From Methanobrevibacter sp. (GTDB lineage: Archaea > Methanobacteriota > Methanobacteria > Methanobacteriales > Methanobacteriaceae): a stretch of DNA of 54,014 nucleotides. The translations under genes were made by a program, and so were the position numbers. Under the pieces are notes generated by a model, which saw only the letters and a list, made by a program, of their open reading frames with translations, was not told where the DNA came from and made no database searches. Below are positions 26,297 to 34,786 of the stretch, in pieces. The first letter of the stretch is position 1, and each line of letters opens with the position of its first letter. Where the stretch lies: positions 1 through 54,014 of the forward strand of contig NZ_JAGAXX010000062.1 of the NCBI RefSeq assembly GCF_017940815.1, in the 5' to 3' direction.

Positions 26297-28554
26297 TGTT
26301 TGGATAAAGATTGAATTTCTTCCACAACCTTATATAAAACTTCTTCGCCTAATCCTTCGATGTATTTTATAGATCCGGCACATTCATGGCCTCCACCATC
26401 AATACCTGCTTGTGGAACCCTTTCAATCATTTTTGAAACTATTTCATTAACATTAAATCCATATTGTTCATTTACCGCATCAGTTGCCCTGAATACCCCA
26501 AAGTCTGGACCATGTCCTAATGTGACAATTGGTTTGTCTTCTCCCAATTCCTTAATTACATGGTCATGGACAAAACCGCATGTTTTTCCAGGTGCTGGGA
26601 ATGTAAACTTATGTGCAAATTTCTCTACATCAAGTAAATTGAAGTAAATTCCATTTTCAAGCTGTGTCCTTTTGATATTAGGAAGAGCAGCCCTAAGTTG
26701 AGTGTCAATCCTCTTTTGATATTCATTATATAAAGCTTCAATCATCTTTTTGTGTTTATCAAGATTGCCAACCGCCAAAATGGTATCCATTATTCCTCTA
26801 CCATTCATGAATCTTAAGAAATAAGCTTCAAAGTCAACACATTCAGCTATCTTAGCCAAATGCTCTTCAGTAAATCCTTTTTGAGCGGCTAATTTTAAGT
26901 ATTGGTATACTTCACCGCTTTCCGCACGGTCACCTAATGCAGCCACAGCAGGCAAGTGTTGAACTAACCTTTTAACATCTGGATTTATGATATGTGCCAC
27001 TTCTGTAGCAAGTGCTCCTGCTGTCAATTGTGAGTCTCCCCCAACAAGATACGGATTTACATGACAGTCAACGTATTCATCCACAGCCACAGTGGCTCCA
27101 TAAATTTCTCCGTCACGTTCGTCTTTTGTAATCAAGTCCCCTGGAGAGTGGTGGTCGATTACAACAACCTCAATATCATAGATTTTCGCTTGCATCAATG
27201 CCACAATATCCTCTTCGGTTGAACCGTTGTCCAACAGTACTATCAGAGGTAATTTCTGACCATGCCTTTCCTGATCCTCTAAAGCAAATGACAAGTCCTT
27301 AACCACATCTTCAAGCTCATAGAATGGAGCCTTACTAGGCGATCTTTTGAAATAATAGTATTCAGCATCATTACTTGGATTTTCCTTTTGTATCAATGGG
27401 ACAATAGCCTTTTCCATCGCAACTCCTGAACATATTCCATCCGCATCGTTATGATGTCTTAACAAAATTGTCCTTCCATCAAGTATTGCCCTTCTTATTC
27501 TTCTAGCTGCCTCATACATCTTAGGTTTAAGTCTGTTTAAAACATCACTTTTAACCAAGAATTCAACATCTTCCGGTTGAGCTTTCCTATTTAATGCATC
27601 ATCAATTAATTTATGTAATTGTTTAGTACTTTCTTCATCAAGTTTTACCATTGAAGATGACTCGATTTGAGTTTTTCCACCATGTTCATTAACTTCACCA
27701 ATCACCTGAACCGCATCATCCAACTCGATTTCAGGATAAGACCTCTCTCCAGCCTTGTCAAATGCAGCAATTTCAGTAGTACCGCTTTCATCACTAATGA
27801 TAAATATTGTTGGACCGGAAGTCTGCTGGATTTGCTGTACTTGCCCATCAATCCTGACGATTTTTCCTTTTTTCTCTTCAAGTTGACCGATGAGAGTTCT
27901 TGGAATGGATTTGGTCAATCTCTTAAGATTATAAGAATCAACATAAGCCGGTGCAAAATCAATCTTGCCTTCCCTTGACTTGATGGCTGTGATGAATACG
28001 ACAATCTCATCACCCACATTATATTCGGAGACATCTCCTCTCATAAGTCCCCAAACGTTATTGTTCAAGGAAACGAAAGCCCCATACCTTTCAACTCTTG
28101 TGATTTTACCCTTGTATAATTTGTCCCTGTCAATATCTTTCATGTTACAAATTGAATCAAGAACGTAAACATCCCTTTTGGCATTTCTGCGAGCTTCATA
28201 CTCATCATGCTTAGCCTTTTCAGCTTTTCTTTTCTCACCGCACTCATGGCAGATGTCATATTTCTCATCGAGCAGTTTTCCACAGTCTCTACAGACATTA
28301 ACCTGACCTGTTCCATGACAGTAAGGACATTCCTCATAAACTTCAACCTGTCCTTTTCCGTTACAAACTTCACATGGAATGTCTTCATCTCCTCCGAGGT
28401 CAAATTTTGCTCTTGCATTATTGTTTATTCCTTTGAAATGACTTCCCACATCAAAGGCATCGTCTTCAAAACCTGTTCCGCCACATGCATCACATTCCTT
28501 ATAATCCACTACAACGGAACCTATTCCCTTACATTTTGGACATTTAGTTTTCAT
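26293..28554 (-). CDS. DHH-family phosphoesterase with DnaJ-type zinc finger, S1 and OB domains
   Basis: 753 residues, a RecJ-like phosphodiesterase of archaeal type. In order: four DnaJ-like CxxCxGxG units (CPKCKGIG, CDACGGTG, CEVCNGKG, CPYCHGTG; residues 5-86), a zinc ribbon (CRDCG..CHECG, about 89-108), an S1 domain (about 140-205), an OB fold (about 225-300), the DHH core with HHNDADGIC (about 363-371), DNGSTEED and VIDHHSPGD, and a DHHA1 domain with GIDGGGHECAG. The metal-binding Asp/His set is complete. Such proteins act on RNA or single-stranded DNA; the exact substrate is not evident. It is the second gene of a four-gene operon. Confidence 0.88.
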   Translation of the reverse strand: MKTKCPKCKGIGSVVVDYKECDACGGTGFEDDAFDVGSHFKGINNNARAKFDLGGDEDIPCEVCNGKGQVEVYEECPYCHGTGQVNVCRDCGKLLDEKYDICHECGEKRKAEKAKHDEYEARRNAKRDVYVLDSICNMKDIDRDKLYKGKITRVERYGAFVSLNNNVWGLMRGDVSEYNVGDEIVVFITAIKSREGKIDFAPAYVDSYNLKRLTKSIPRTLIGQLEEKKGKIVRIDGQVQQIQQTSGPTIFIISDESGTTEIAAFDKAGERSYPEIELDDAVQVIGEVNEHGGKTQIESSSMVKLDEESTKQLHKLIDDALNRKAQPEDVEFLVKSDVLNRLKPKMYEAARRIRRAILDGRTILLRHHNDADGICSGVAMEKAIVPLIQKENPSNDAEYYYFKRSPSKAPFYELEDVVKDLSFALEDQERHGQKLPLIVLLDNGSTEEDIVALMQAKIYDIEVVVIDHHSPGDLITKDERDGEIYGATVAVDEYVDCHVNPYLVGGDSQLTAGALATEVAHIINPDVKRLVQHLPAVAALGDRAESGEVYQYLKLAAQKGFTEEHLAKIAECVDFEAYFLRFMNGRGIMDTILAVGNLDKHKKMIEALYNEYQKRIDTQLRAALPNIKRTQLENGIYFNLLDVEKFAHKFTFPAPGKTCGFVHDHVIKELGEDKPIVTLGHGPDFGVFRATDAVNEQYGFNVNEIVSKMIERVPQAGIDGGGHECAGSIKYIEGLGEEVLYKVVEEIQSLSKQ

Positions 28555-28568
28555 TTAAAACCTCACGT

Positions 28569-29069
28569 TTAATTAAATAATTCTGAATTATTTTGAACAA
28601 TCTCATTTCTTTGATTTTGATATGTCAATGATTCATAAATGTAATCATTGGCCTCAGATCCATAATTTGAACCTGTGTAATTATAATAATTCCTCAAATA
28701 ATAAATTGATTCTTTCAAATCATCAACAGCTTTTAATTTCAATTCTAATTCTTTTATGGTTGTGTCAATGTAATCCTTATGAACATCATTCAAATCCTTG
28801 CTAAACTTCTCTTTAATCTCAAGTAACTTATTCAAACTACTGTTGTAATTATCTCCAGCTGAAATCGCCTTTTGACTTGATTCTTCATAATTTTTATTAT
28901 TCAATAATTCAACGGATTCATTGTAATCTTTATCACCCTGAACTATACTATCACTAATTGATGGCATGGACTGGTTAATATTATCCATTGAACTATCAAT
29001 AAAGACAATAGCAGTGGATATAAAAACTAAAACTACAATAAAAATTATTAATTTTATATAACTAGACAC
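28569..29069 (-). CDS. Membrane-anchored helical protein (166 aa), GTG start
   Basis: One N-terminal membrane segment (about residues 5-25) and a mostly helical outer part with many Asn and Ser, rich in Glu/Lys heptad-like stretches (SSLNKLLEIKEKFSKDLNDV). I see no known domain or motif. The only early start is GTG 29069, with no SD, so the N-terminus is uncertain. The DHH gene begins 14 bp downstream, so the two are probably cotranscribed; the upstream DNA to 29170 is AT-rich and includes the terminator T-run of the superoxide reductase gene. Confidence 0.6.
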   Translation of the reverse strand: MSSYIKLIIFIVVLVFISTAIVFIDSSMDNINQSMPSISDSIVQGDKDYNESVELLNNKNYEESSQKAISAGDNYNSSLNKLLEIKEKFSKDLNDVHKDYIDTTIKELELKLKAVDDLKESIYYLRNYYNYTGSNYGSEANDYIYESLTYQNQRNEIVQNNSELFN

Positions 29070-29170
29070 GTATTAAATTATATAAAAAGATGTTATTAAA
29101 ATTTGTTATATTGAAAAATTTAAAAGATTTAAAGAAAAAAATAAGAAAGTTTAAAAAGTTAATTTTAAAC

Positions 29171-29536
29171 TTATTCGCTGGACCAAAGTCCGTGTAAGTT
29201 ACAAAATGCTAATACTTTAACATCATCAGTTGAGTTAACTGTGAAGGTTGCTTCTGCAACATCTCCAGGAGCGAAGCATTTTGCGTATTGTTCATTACCT
29301 GCTTCAACAACTAAGAATTGAATGTAGTGGTCGTCATCCATTGGGTGTGCTGCTTCACCGACTTTAACGGTTACTTTGTCACCATCGATTTCAACTACAG
29401 GTTTGTGTTTTGGAGATTTTTCTCCTTCAGTTTGTACTGGTATTTTGAGCATGTGAGCGTCACATGCGTCGCCGTCATCTTCAACTAAAACTTGGATAAT
29501 ACTTCCACAGTCGTCACATTTTAATATTTTTGCCAT
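29171..29536 (-). CDS. Superoxide reductase (desulfoferrodoxin family)
   Basis: Reduces superoxide to peroxide in anaerobes. 121 residues. Centre II is complete: His of PKHKPVVEIDG, both His of HPMDDDHYIQF and the Cys/His of CNLHGLW; the Lys expected beside the first His is present. Centre I is degenerate: CDDCG (residues 6-10) is followed by a single Cys in DACDAH where desulfoferrodoxin has Cys-Cys, so the rubredoxin-like iron site is probably absent. SD AGGAG lies 9 bases before ATG 29536; an ATG at 29545 overlaps the SD and was rejected. Confidence 0.85.
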   Translation of the reverse strand: MAKILKCDDCGSIIQVLVEDDGDACDAHMLKIPVQTEGEKSPKHKPVVEIDGDKVTVKVGEAAHPMDDDHYIQFLVVEAGNEQYAKCFAPGDVAEATFTVNSTDDVKVLAFCNLHGLWSSE

Positions 29537-29590
29537 ATAAAACATCTCCTAAATAGATTAAAGATATTTTATTATTCAAAGTATTTATTA

Positions 29591-29962
29591 TTATTGATTG
29601 TTTTCCTTATAGTTTTCAATGGCAGCCTGAAGACCATCTGCAGCAAGGTTTGAACAGTGCATTTTTATTGGTGGAAGACCATCCAATTCTTCCGCAACAT
29701 CATTACGGGAGATTTGCAATGCTTCCTCAACGGTTTTTCCAACAGCAATTTCGGTAATCATACTGCTTGTTGCAATCGCTGCACCGCAACCGAATGTCTG
29801 GAAGGAAATGTCCTGAATTACATTGTCCTCCACTTTTATGTAAATAGTCATCAAGTCTCCGCAGGTTGGGTTTCCCACGGTTCCAACTCCGTTAGCGTCT
29901 TCCATCACTCTACAGTTTCTTGGGTTTGCAAAGTGGTCCATAACTTTTTCTGAATAATCCAT
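29591..29962 (-). CDS. IscU/NifU-type Fe-S cluster scaffold
   Basis: 123 residues, the N-terminal NifU (IscU) fold that assembles Fe-S clusters from sulfur delivered by the cysteine desulfurase. The three cluster cysteines are in GNPTCGDLM (about 32-40), FGCGAAIATSS (about 57-67) and KMHCSNLA (about 99-106). The Asp after the first Cys and the His before the third are present. It follows the nifS-like gene; the ATG lies just after that gene's stop, with AGGAAGTG in its last codons. A clear functional pair with the desulfurase. Confidence 0.92.
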   Translation of the reverse strand: MDYSEKVMDHFANPRNCRVMEDANGVGTVGNPTCGDLMTIYIKVEDNVIQDISFQTFGCGAAIATSSMITEIAVGKTVEEALQISRNDVAEELDGLPPIKMHCSNLAADGLQAAIENYKENNQ

Positions 29963-29964
29963 AA

Positions 29965-31173
29965 TTAACACTTCCTACAGGTATCATCGTGCTTTTTGCA
30001 CATAATATTATCATAATCTAATTCTTGATTCCACAATGGGGACATTTGTCTTAATCTTTTCACTGCTTCTGCAATTGTTTCCACAAATTCATCAACATCA
30101 AATGCGTCGCTTTCAGGCGCAAGAGATATTCTTAATGAACCATGAACATCAACTGGATCCAATCCTAATGCAGTTAGAACAGGAGATGCTTCGAGGGTAT
30201 TTGATGAACATGCGGAACCGGTTGAAGCCTGATATCCTTTAGCATCAAGCAATAGTATTAATGACTCTCCTTCAATAGCTTTGAAACGGAAATTAACAAG
30301 GTTTGGCAGTCTGTTATCTTTATCTCCATTCAAGTACGCTTCAGGAATTGTAGTCAATACCTTTTCAATTAGCTCATCACGAATTGAGGATAACTTTTCA
30401 TAATGTTCATCCAATTGATTTGCAGCCAATTCGCAAGCCTTTCCAAATCCAACGATTCCCGGAACATTTTCGGTTCCGGATCTTATTCCTTTCTCTTGGC
30501 CACCACCATGGATAAGTGGCACTACACGTGTTCCTTTCTTGATGTAAATTGCACCTACACCTTTTGGACCGTTAATTTTATGGGAAGATAATGAAAGAAG
30601 GTCAATGTTCTGTTTTTCAACATCCACTTCAATCTTACCGAAGCTTTGAACGGCATCTGTATGGAACTTGATGCCTTTTTCACGAGCGATTTTACCTATT
30701 TCCTCAATAGGTTGGACTGTACCGATTTCATTGTTCGCATGCATCACAGTGATTAAGATGGTTTCATCAGTGATTGCTGCTTTTAAGTCATCAATGCTGA
30801 TAATACCATTTTCATTAACTGGCAAGTAGGTTACCTTGAAATCGAGAGATTCTAAAAAGCCTAATGTGTTCTTAACAGCAGGGTGTTCGATATTTGTGGT
30901 GATAATATGCTTACCCTTTTTAGCTAATTTGAATGCAATACCCTTGATTGCAAGGTTGTCTGACTCTGATCCTCCGCTTGTGAAATAAATTTCTTCAGGT
31001 TTTGCATTGATAGCATCAGCCACTCTTTGACGAGCTAAATCCAATGCCTTTTTTGATTCACGACCTATTTTGTAAAGAGTGGAAGGATTTCCGAACTCTT
31101 GTGTGAAATAAGGTTCCATTTCCTTAAAAACTTCTTGGCTAACTTGAGTAGTTGCAGAGTTATCTAAATACAT
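29965..31173 (-). CDS. nifS: Cysteine desulfurase (NifS/IscS family)
   Basis: A PLP enzyme that takes sulfur from cysteine for Fe-S clusters. 402 residues. PLP lysine in SLSSHKINGPKGVGAIYI (about 196-213), and the active-site loop STGSACSSNTLEASPVL (about 316-332) with the persulfide Cys. The C-terminus ends in a cysteine-rich tail (CKKHDDTCRKC, last 11 residues) beyond the normal fold. Upstream lies GGAGAT before the ATG. It is in an operon with the IscU-like scaffold; the cysteine used here is made by cysE and cysK nearby. Symbol given for the family only. Confidence 0.9.
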   Translation of the reverse strand: MYLDNSATTQVSQEVFKEMEPYFTQEFGNPSTLYKIGRESKKALDLARQRVADAINAKPEEIYFTSGGSESDNLAIKGIAFKLAKKGKHIITTNIEHPAVKNTLGFLESLDFKVTYLPVNENGIISIDDLKAAITDETILITVMHANNEIGTVQPIEEIGKIAREKGIKFHTDAVQSFGKIEVDVEKQNIDLLSLSSHKINGPKGVGAIYIKKGTRVVPLIHGGGQEKGIRSGTENVPGIVGFGKACELAANQLDEHYEKLSSIRDELIEKVLTTIPEAYLNGDKDNRLPNLVNFRFKAIEGESLILLLDAKGYQASTGSACSSNTLEASPVLTALGLDPVDVHGSLRISLAPESDAFDVDEFVETIAEAVKRLRQMSPLWNQELDYDNIMCKKHDDTCRKC

Positions 31174-31237
31174 TTCATTATCTCCAAAAATTTCTTTTTT
31201 AATAAGTAAAATCTTTATTCTATAAAAATTTTAAGTG

Positions 31238-31265
31238 ATTAGATAGTAACTAGATACTATCTAAT
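31238..31265 (-). terminator. metY terminator overlapping its stop codon
   Basis: ATTAGATAGTA (31238-31248) and TACTATCTAAT (31255-31265) form an 11-bp perfect stem with a 6-base loop. On the minus strand it is followed by CACTTAAAATTTTT. The metY stop codon (31250-31252) lies in the loop. Confidence 0.65.
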
Positions 31266-32548
31266 GCTTGACTTAAATCAGCGATTAAGTCATTTACGTC
31301 CTCTAAACCGATTGAGAGTCTGATGAAGTCTGGAGTCACACCGGTTGCCTCTTGTTCTTCAGGACTCAATTGTTGGTGTGTTGTACTTGCAGGGTGGATT
31401 GCGAGACTTTTTGCATCACCGATGTTTGCAAGTATTGAGAACAATTCTAATTTTTCGATTACTTTTCTTCCAGCTTCTTCTCCCCCTTCAACACCGAATC
31501 CTAAGATTCCTGCAAAGTTGTCTTTCAAGTATTTCTTGTTGATTTCATAGGTTGGGTGAGATTCCAATCCTGGATAGTTTACCCATTTGACTTTAGGGTG
31601 GGATTCTAAGAATTTTGCCACTTTAATGGCATTTTCAGAATGTCTTTTTACACGTACGTCTAAGCTTTCCAATCCTTGGAGGAATATGAAGCTGTGTACT
31701 GGTGCTTGGGTTGCACCTAAATCTCTTAAAAGTCTTGCTCTTACTCTTACAGTGAATGCAACGTTTCCAAGACCTGGCACGTCACCGAATGCATCCCAGA
31801 ATACTAATCCATGGTAACTTGGATCTGCTTTTGTGAAGTTTGCAAATTTGCCGTTACCCCAGTTGAATTTACCTGAGTCAACGATGTATCCTCCAATTGC
31901 AGTACCGTGTCCACCAACATATTTTGTTGCGGATGCTGCAATCACGTCTGCACCGTGTTCCAATGGCCTTACAAGACCTACACCTACAGTGTTGTCCACA
32001 ATCAATGGAATATCATGTGAGTGTGCAATTTCTGCAAGTGCCTCAAAGTCAGGCACATCCAATTTTGGGTTTCCGATTGATTCAACGTAAATAGCTTTTG
32101 TCTTTTCATCAATTGCTGCTTCAAAAGCTTCCAAGTCTTGAGAGTTTACAAACTTGACTTCTCTTGCAAGATCCTTGAAAGTGTAGTTGAACAATTGGTA
32201 AGTTCCACCGTAAAGGTTGTCTGCAGAAACAATGTTGTCTCCAGGTTCGGTTACATTTAAAATTGCATATGAAATTGCCGCAAGACCACTTGATGTTGAA
32301 ATTCCTGAGTTACCGCCTTCGATAGCAGCAATTCTTGCTTCAAACACATCACTGGTAGGGTTTGTGAGTCTGGAGTAAATTTGACCAAACTCTTGAAGGG
32401 CGAATCTTCTTGCAGCCTCATCTGAGTCTTTAAATACATATGAAGTAGTTTGATAAATAGGAACCGCTTGAGCCCCTGTTACTGGGTCTGGAGTTTGTCC
32501 TGCACGTACACCTAATGTTGCTAATCCGTAATTCTTTTCATTTGTCAT
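31250..32548 (-). CDS. metY: O-acetylhomoserine sulfhydrylase (MetY), PLP-dependent
   Basis: Forms homocysteine from O-acetylhomoserine and sulfide. 432 residues, longer than the cystathionine synthase branch and typical of MetY. Recognised from GQTPDPVTGAQAVPIYQTTSY (about 17-37), the PLP lysine in SATKYVGGHGT (about 205-215) and SLAIHPASTTHQQLS (about 382-396). Genuine alternatives are other members of the Cys/Met metabolism PLP family. It is monocistronic, with two tandem TATA-operator units upstream and a terminator over the stop. It appears to belong to the sulfur regulon with cysK and cysE. Confidence 0.9.
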   Translation of the reverse strand: MTNEKNYGLATLGVRAGQTPDPVTGAQAVPIYQTTSYVFKDSDEAARRFALQEFGQIYSRLTNPTSDVFEARIAAIEGGNSGISTSSGLAAISYAILNVTEPGDNIVSADNLYGGTYQLFNYTFKDLAREVKFVNSQDLEAFEAAIDEKTKAIYVESIGNPKLDVPDFEALAEIAHSHDIPLIVDNTVGVGLVRPLEHGADVIAASATKYVGGHGTAIGGYIVDSGKFNWGNGKFANFTKADPSYHGLVFWDAFGDVPGLGNVAFTVRVRARLLRDLGATQAPVHSFIFLQGLESLDVRVKRHSENAIKVAKFLESHPKVKWVNYPGLESHPTYEINKKYLKDNFAGILGFGVEGGEEAGRKVIEKLELFSILANIGDAKSLAIHPASTTHQQLSPEEQEATGVTPDFIRLSIGLEDVNDLIADLSQALDSI

Positions 32549-32667
32549 TTTATCACCTTAATTTATTTTTGAGCACTATTGCGTGATTTAAACCAACTAT
32601 ATTTCAGGTGTGTGAATTATATCAATATAGGGTGCGTGTAAGTTTATTTTTCTTAAAATATATCACG

Positions 32668-32798
32668 TGTTATATAGTGCTATATAACAATAGTTATTTT
32701 TAATATATAAATGTTTTGGAATACCAAAACTTAAGAATATAACATTGAGATAAAACATTGTTATACATAATATAACATATGTTATTTTAATATATAAA
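32668..32798 (-). promoter_or_regulatory. metY promoter region: two TATA + ATAAC-N4-GTTAT operator units
   Basis: The 325-bp gap 32549-32873 holds no gene. On the minus strand two similar units occur: TTTATATATTA directly followed by ATAAC-ATAT-GTTAT (32798-32772), and TTTATATATTA followed by ATAAC-TATT-GTTAT (32711-32684). Further in, GTTATATAG-TG-CTATATAAC (32669-32688) is a perfect-arm palindrome (9 + 2 + 9). The 14-mer TATAAATGTTTTGG at 32706-32719 also occurs in the cysK promoter. A repressor or regulator bound here would block the transcription start. Confidence 0.65.
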
Positions 32799-32819
32799 CA
32801 TTGTTATATTTTTCAACGA

Positions 32820-32875
32820 AAAAAAAACTGAAAATATGAAAAAAAAATTAAAAAAAGAAGAGAATGGATTCTCTT
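32820..32875 (-). terminator. cysS terminator
   Basis: AAGAGAAT (32858-32865) and ATTCTCTT (32868-32875) form an 8-bp palindrome that overlaps the cysS stop codon (32874-32876). On the minus strand several T-tracts follow (A-tracts 32820-32856). Confidence 0.6.
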
Positions 32876-34223
32876 AGTCGTTTATGTCAAAACCTAATGC
32901 TTGTAGGTTATCACGGATTTTATCGGATAAGTCATATTGCTTGTTAGCTCTTAACTCAGATCTTACTTCAGAAATTAGTTCTAACAAATCATCAGAACCT
33001 GCATTAACATCTTCAGTTTCAAAGCTTACACCAAAAATATGTGCTGCATCATCCAAGAATGCCTTAATGGCAATCTTATCCTCATCAGCCAGATTATCCA
33101 ATTCATTTTTGGAATCATTGATCAATCCAAATAGTGCTGCAATAGCTTTTGGAGTGTTGAAGTCATCATCCATGCTGTCAAAGAACTCTTTGCTCCATTT
33201 AGCTAAAACCTCATAATCTGACTCGACATTTTCACATACTTCAACATCCAGCTGTTCATAGAACTTTCTGATTCTGTCCAAGCTTTTTTCGGATTGGTGA
33301 AGTGAGTCTTTTGAAAAGTCAATAGGACTTCTGTAATGGGTTGAAAGCACGAAGAATCTGAATGTTTCAGGAGCATAATCCTCAAGCAATTCACGAATAG
33401 TGATGAAATTGTTAAGGGATTTTGACATCTTTTCTCCGTTAACGTTTAAAAATCCGGTGTGCAACCAGAATTTAACCATTGGAGCTTTACCTGATACAGC
33501 TTCCATCTGGGTGATTTCAGCTTCGTGGTGAGGGAAGATCAAGTCAAGTCCTCCACCGTGCGCATCATATTGTGGTCCGAAGTAGTATTCGGTGATTGCA
33601 GTGTCCTCAATATGCCATCCAGGTCTTCCGTCTCCCCATGGGGAAGGCCAGGTCGGTTCGTCCACTCCTTCACGTTTTTTCCATAAAGCGAAGTCTTGCG
33701 GATTTTTCTTTGTGGTTTCTGCAATGTCCCTGTGGGATTCCAATTCTTCAATGTTTCTGTTGGATAATTTACCGAATTCAGGGAATTTTTCGATTTCAAA
33801 GTAAACCCCATCTTCGGTTTCATAAGCAAAACCCTTGTCAATCAATCTTTGAATTTGGTCTAAAATTTCATCAACATGATCGGTTGCTCTAGCAAATAAG
33901 TTAACACCATTCACATTTAATTTGTGCATGTCTTCAATGTATCTTTTCTCGAACTTGCGAGCTAACTGGCTTGCAGGAATTCCGCTTTCTTTTGACCTGT
34001 TGATGATCTTGTCATCAATGTCAGTGATGTTTTGGATATAGAATACTGCATATCCTTTGTATTCCAAGTATCTTTTAATTGTGTCAAAAGAGATGTATGT
34101 TCTTCCGTGACCAATGTGAGCATCGTCATAAACAGTTGGTCCGCAAACAAATAAGTTAACTCTGTTCTTATTAATAGTTACAAAGTCTTGTTTACTACGA
34201 GTTAATGTAGAATAAACGTTCAT
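32874..34223 (-). CDS. cysS: Cysteinyl-tRNA synthetase
   Basis: Class I aminoacyl-tRNA synthetase that charges tRNA-Cys with free cysteine. 449 residues. It has the zinc Cys/HIGH region CGPTVYDDAHIGHGRTY (about 28-44), HIEDTAITEYYFG and HGGGLDLIFPHHEAEITQ (about 220-237), and the KMSKS loop EKMSKSLNN (about 263-271). Its presence means cysteine is made free and charged directly; some related methanogens instead use the SepRS/SepCysS route. The tRNA-Cys gene lies 32 bp upstream on the same strand, and cysE/cysK are next. SD GAGGT before the ATG. Confidence 0.96.
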   Translation of the reverse strand: MNVYSTLTRSKQDFVTINKNRVNLFVCGPTVYDDAHIGHGRTYISFDTIKRYLEYKGYAVFYIQNITDIDDKIINRSKESGIPASQLARKFEKRYIEDMHKLNVNGVNLFARATDHVDEILDQIQRLIDKGFAYETEDGVYFEIEKFPEFGKLSNRNIEELESHRDIAETTKKNPQDFALWKKREGVDEPTWPSPWGDGRPGWHIEDTAITEYYFGPQYDAHGGGLDLIFPHHEAEITQMEAVSGKAPMVKFWLHTGFLNVNGEKMSKSLNNFITIRELLEDYAPETFRFFVLSTHYRSPIDFSKDSLHQSEKSLDRIRKFYEQLDVEVCENVESDYEVLAKWSKEFFDSMDDDFNTPKAIAALFGLINDSKNELDNLADEDKIAIKAFLDDAAHIFGVSFETEDVNAGSDDLLELISEVRSELRANKQYDLSDKIRDNLQALGFDIND

Positions 34224-34255
34224 AAAAATAACCTCGAAAAAAAGTAATTGTAAAA

Positions 34256-34327
34256 AGGCAAGTGAGGGATTTGAACCCCCGTATTATGGTCTGCAGCCAC
34301 ACACCTAAGCCACTCGGTAAACTTGCC
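34256..34327 (-). tRNA. tRNA-Cys (anticodon GCA)
   Basis: 72 nt on the minus strand. Acceptor GGCAAGT/ACTTGCC pairs fully; the D-stem is ACC/GGT; the anticodon stem TGTGG/CCATA holds the loop CTGCAGA with GCA at plus positions 34292-34294; the T-arm is GGGGG-TTCAAAT-CCCTC. The discriminator is U73, the identity base of tRNA-Cys. No CCA is encoded; a T-run follows at once and is likely the terminator. The gene lies just upstream of cysS, an arrangement that puts tRNA and synthetase in one small neighbourhood. Confidence 0.95.
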
Positions 34328-34400
34328 ATAAACATATATAGGATAATAAAATATTGGTAGTTAATAGTTTATAAAGTTTACTATTTTTTCCAATATTTTC

Positions 34401-34775
34401 CTATTCTGCCTCAGAACCTAAACAAGATTGACAGTCCTCACCAAGTTCGGATTTATCAATGTTGAGTTGTTCCAACACATCCACAGTTTTAACATTCTTG
34501 CATATTGCACAGGTTCTAGGAATCAAGTCAGCCTTGGTGGCTTCACCTTCAGCCAATTGACGAGCAAATTCATGTATTTCAGCTCTGACACTATCATCAA
34601 GCTTAATTCCACTACCCCTTTTATCGGTTATGTACTGGGATACGGCAGGTTGGGTTATATCCATAAGTTCAGAAACATCTTTCTGTTTCATTCCCAAGTT
34701 TAAAAGTTCTTTTGCTAATTCTGATCTAATTGCAGGTATTACATACCATACTACGATTTCACAAGGCGGTTTCAT
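34401..34775 (-). CDS. HTH transcriptional regulator with C-terminal cysteine pairs
   Basis: 124 residues. N-terminus PPCEIVVWYVIPAIRSELAKEL, then a Cro/C1-type HTH (KQKDVSELMDITQPAVSQYITDK, about 31-53), and a C-terminal region with CAICKNVKT (about 92-100) and DCQSCLG (about 114-120). The cysteine pairs could bind zinc or an Fe-S cluster. It resembles the COG2522-type predicted regulators of archaea. SD AGGGAT precedes the ATG. It starts 11 bp after cysE and is therefore cotranscribed with it, which makes it the best candidate to read the sulfur-promoter palindrome. That link is inference. Confidence 0.85.
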   Translation of the reverse strand: MKPPCEIVVWYVIPAIRSELAKELLNLGMKQKDVSELMDITQPAVSQYITDKRGSGIKLDDSVRAEIHEFARQLAEGEATKADLIPRTCAICKNVKTVDVLEQLNIDKSELGEDCQSCLGSEAE

Positions 34776-34786
34776 AAAAATCCCTT

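Noticed and set aside
28140-28418. A 92-codon minus-strand frame inside the DHH gene.
   Set aside because: Same-strand alternative frame across the DnaJ-type zinc finger; the DHH frame has the recognised motifs.
29537-29545. An ATG nine bases upstream of the chosen superoxide reductase start.
   Set aside because: It overlaps the SD (GGAGATG) and would add only three residues; the inner ATG is well spaced from the SD.
34224-34400. A sulfur-type palindrome before tRNA-Cys and cysS.
   Set aside because: I read this gap for ATAAC-N4-GTTAT and found no copy, so cysS and the tRNA are not counted in the proposed regulon.
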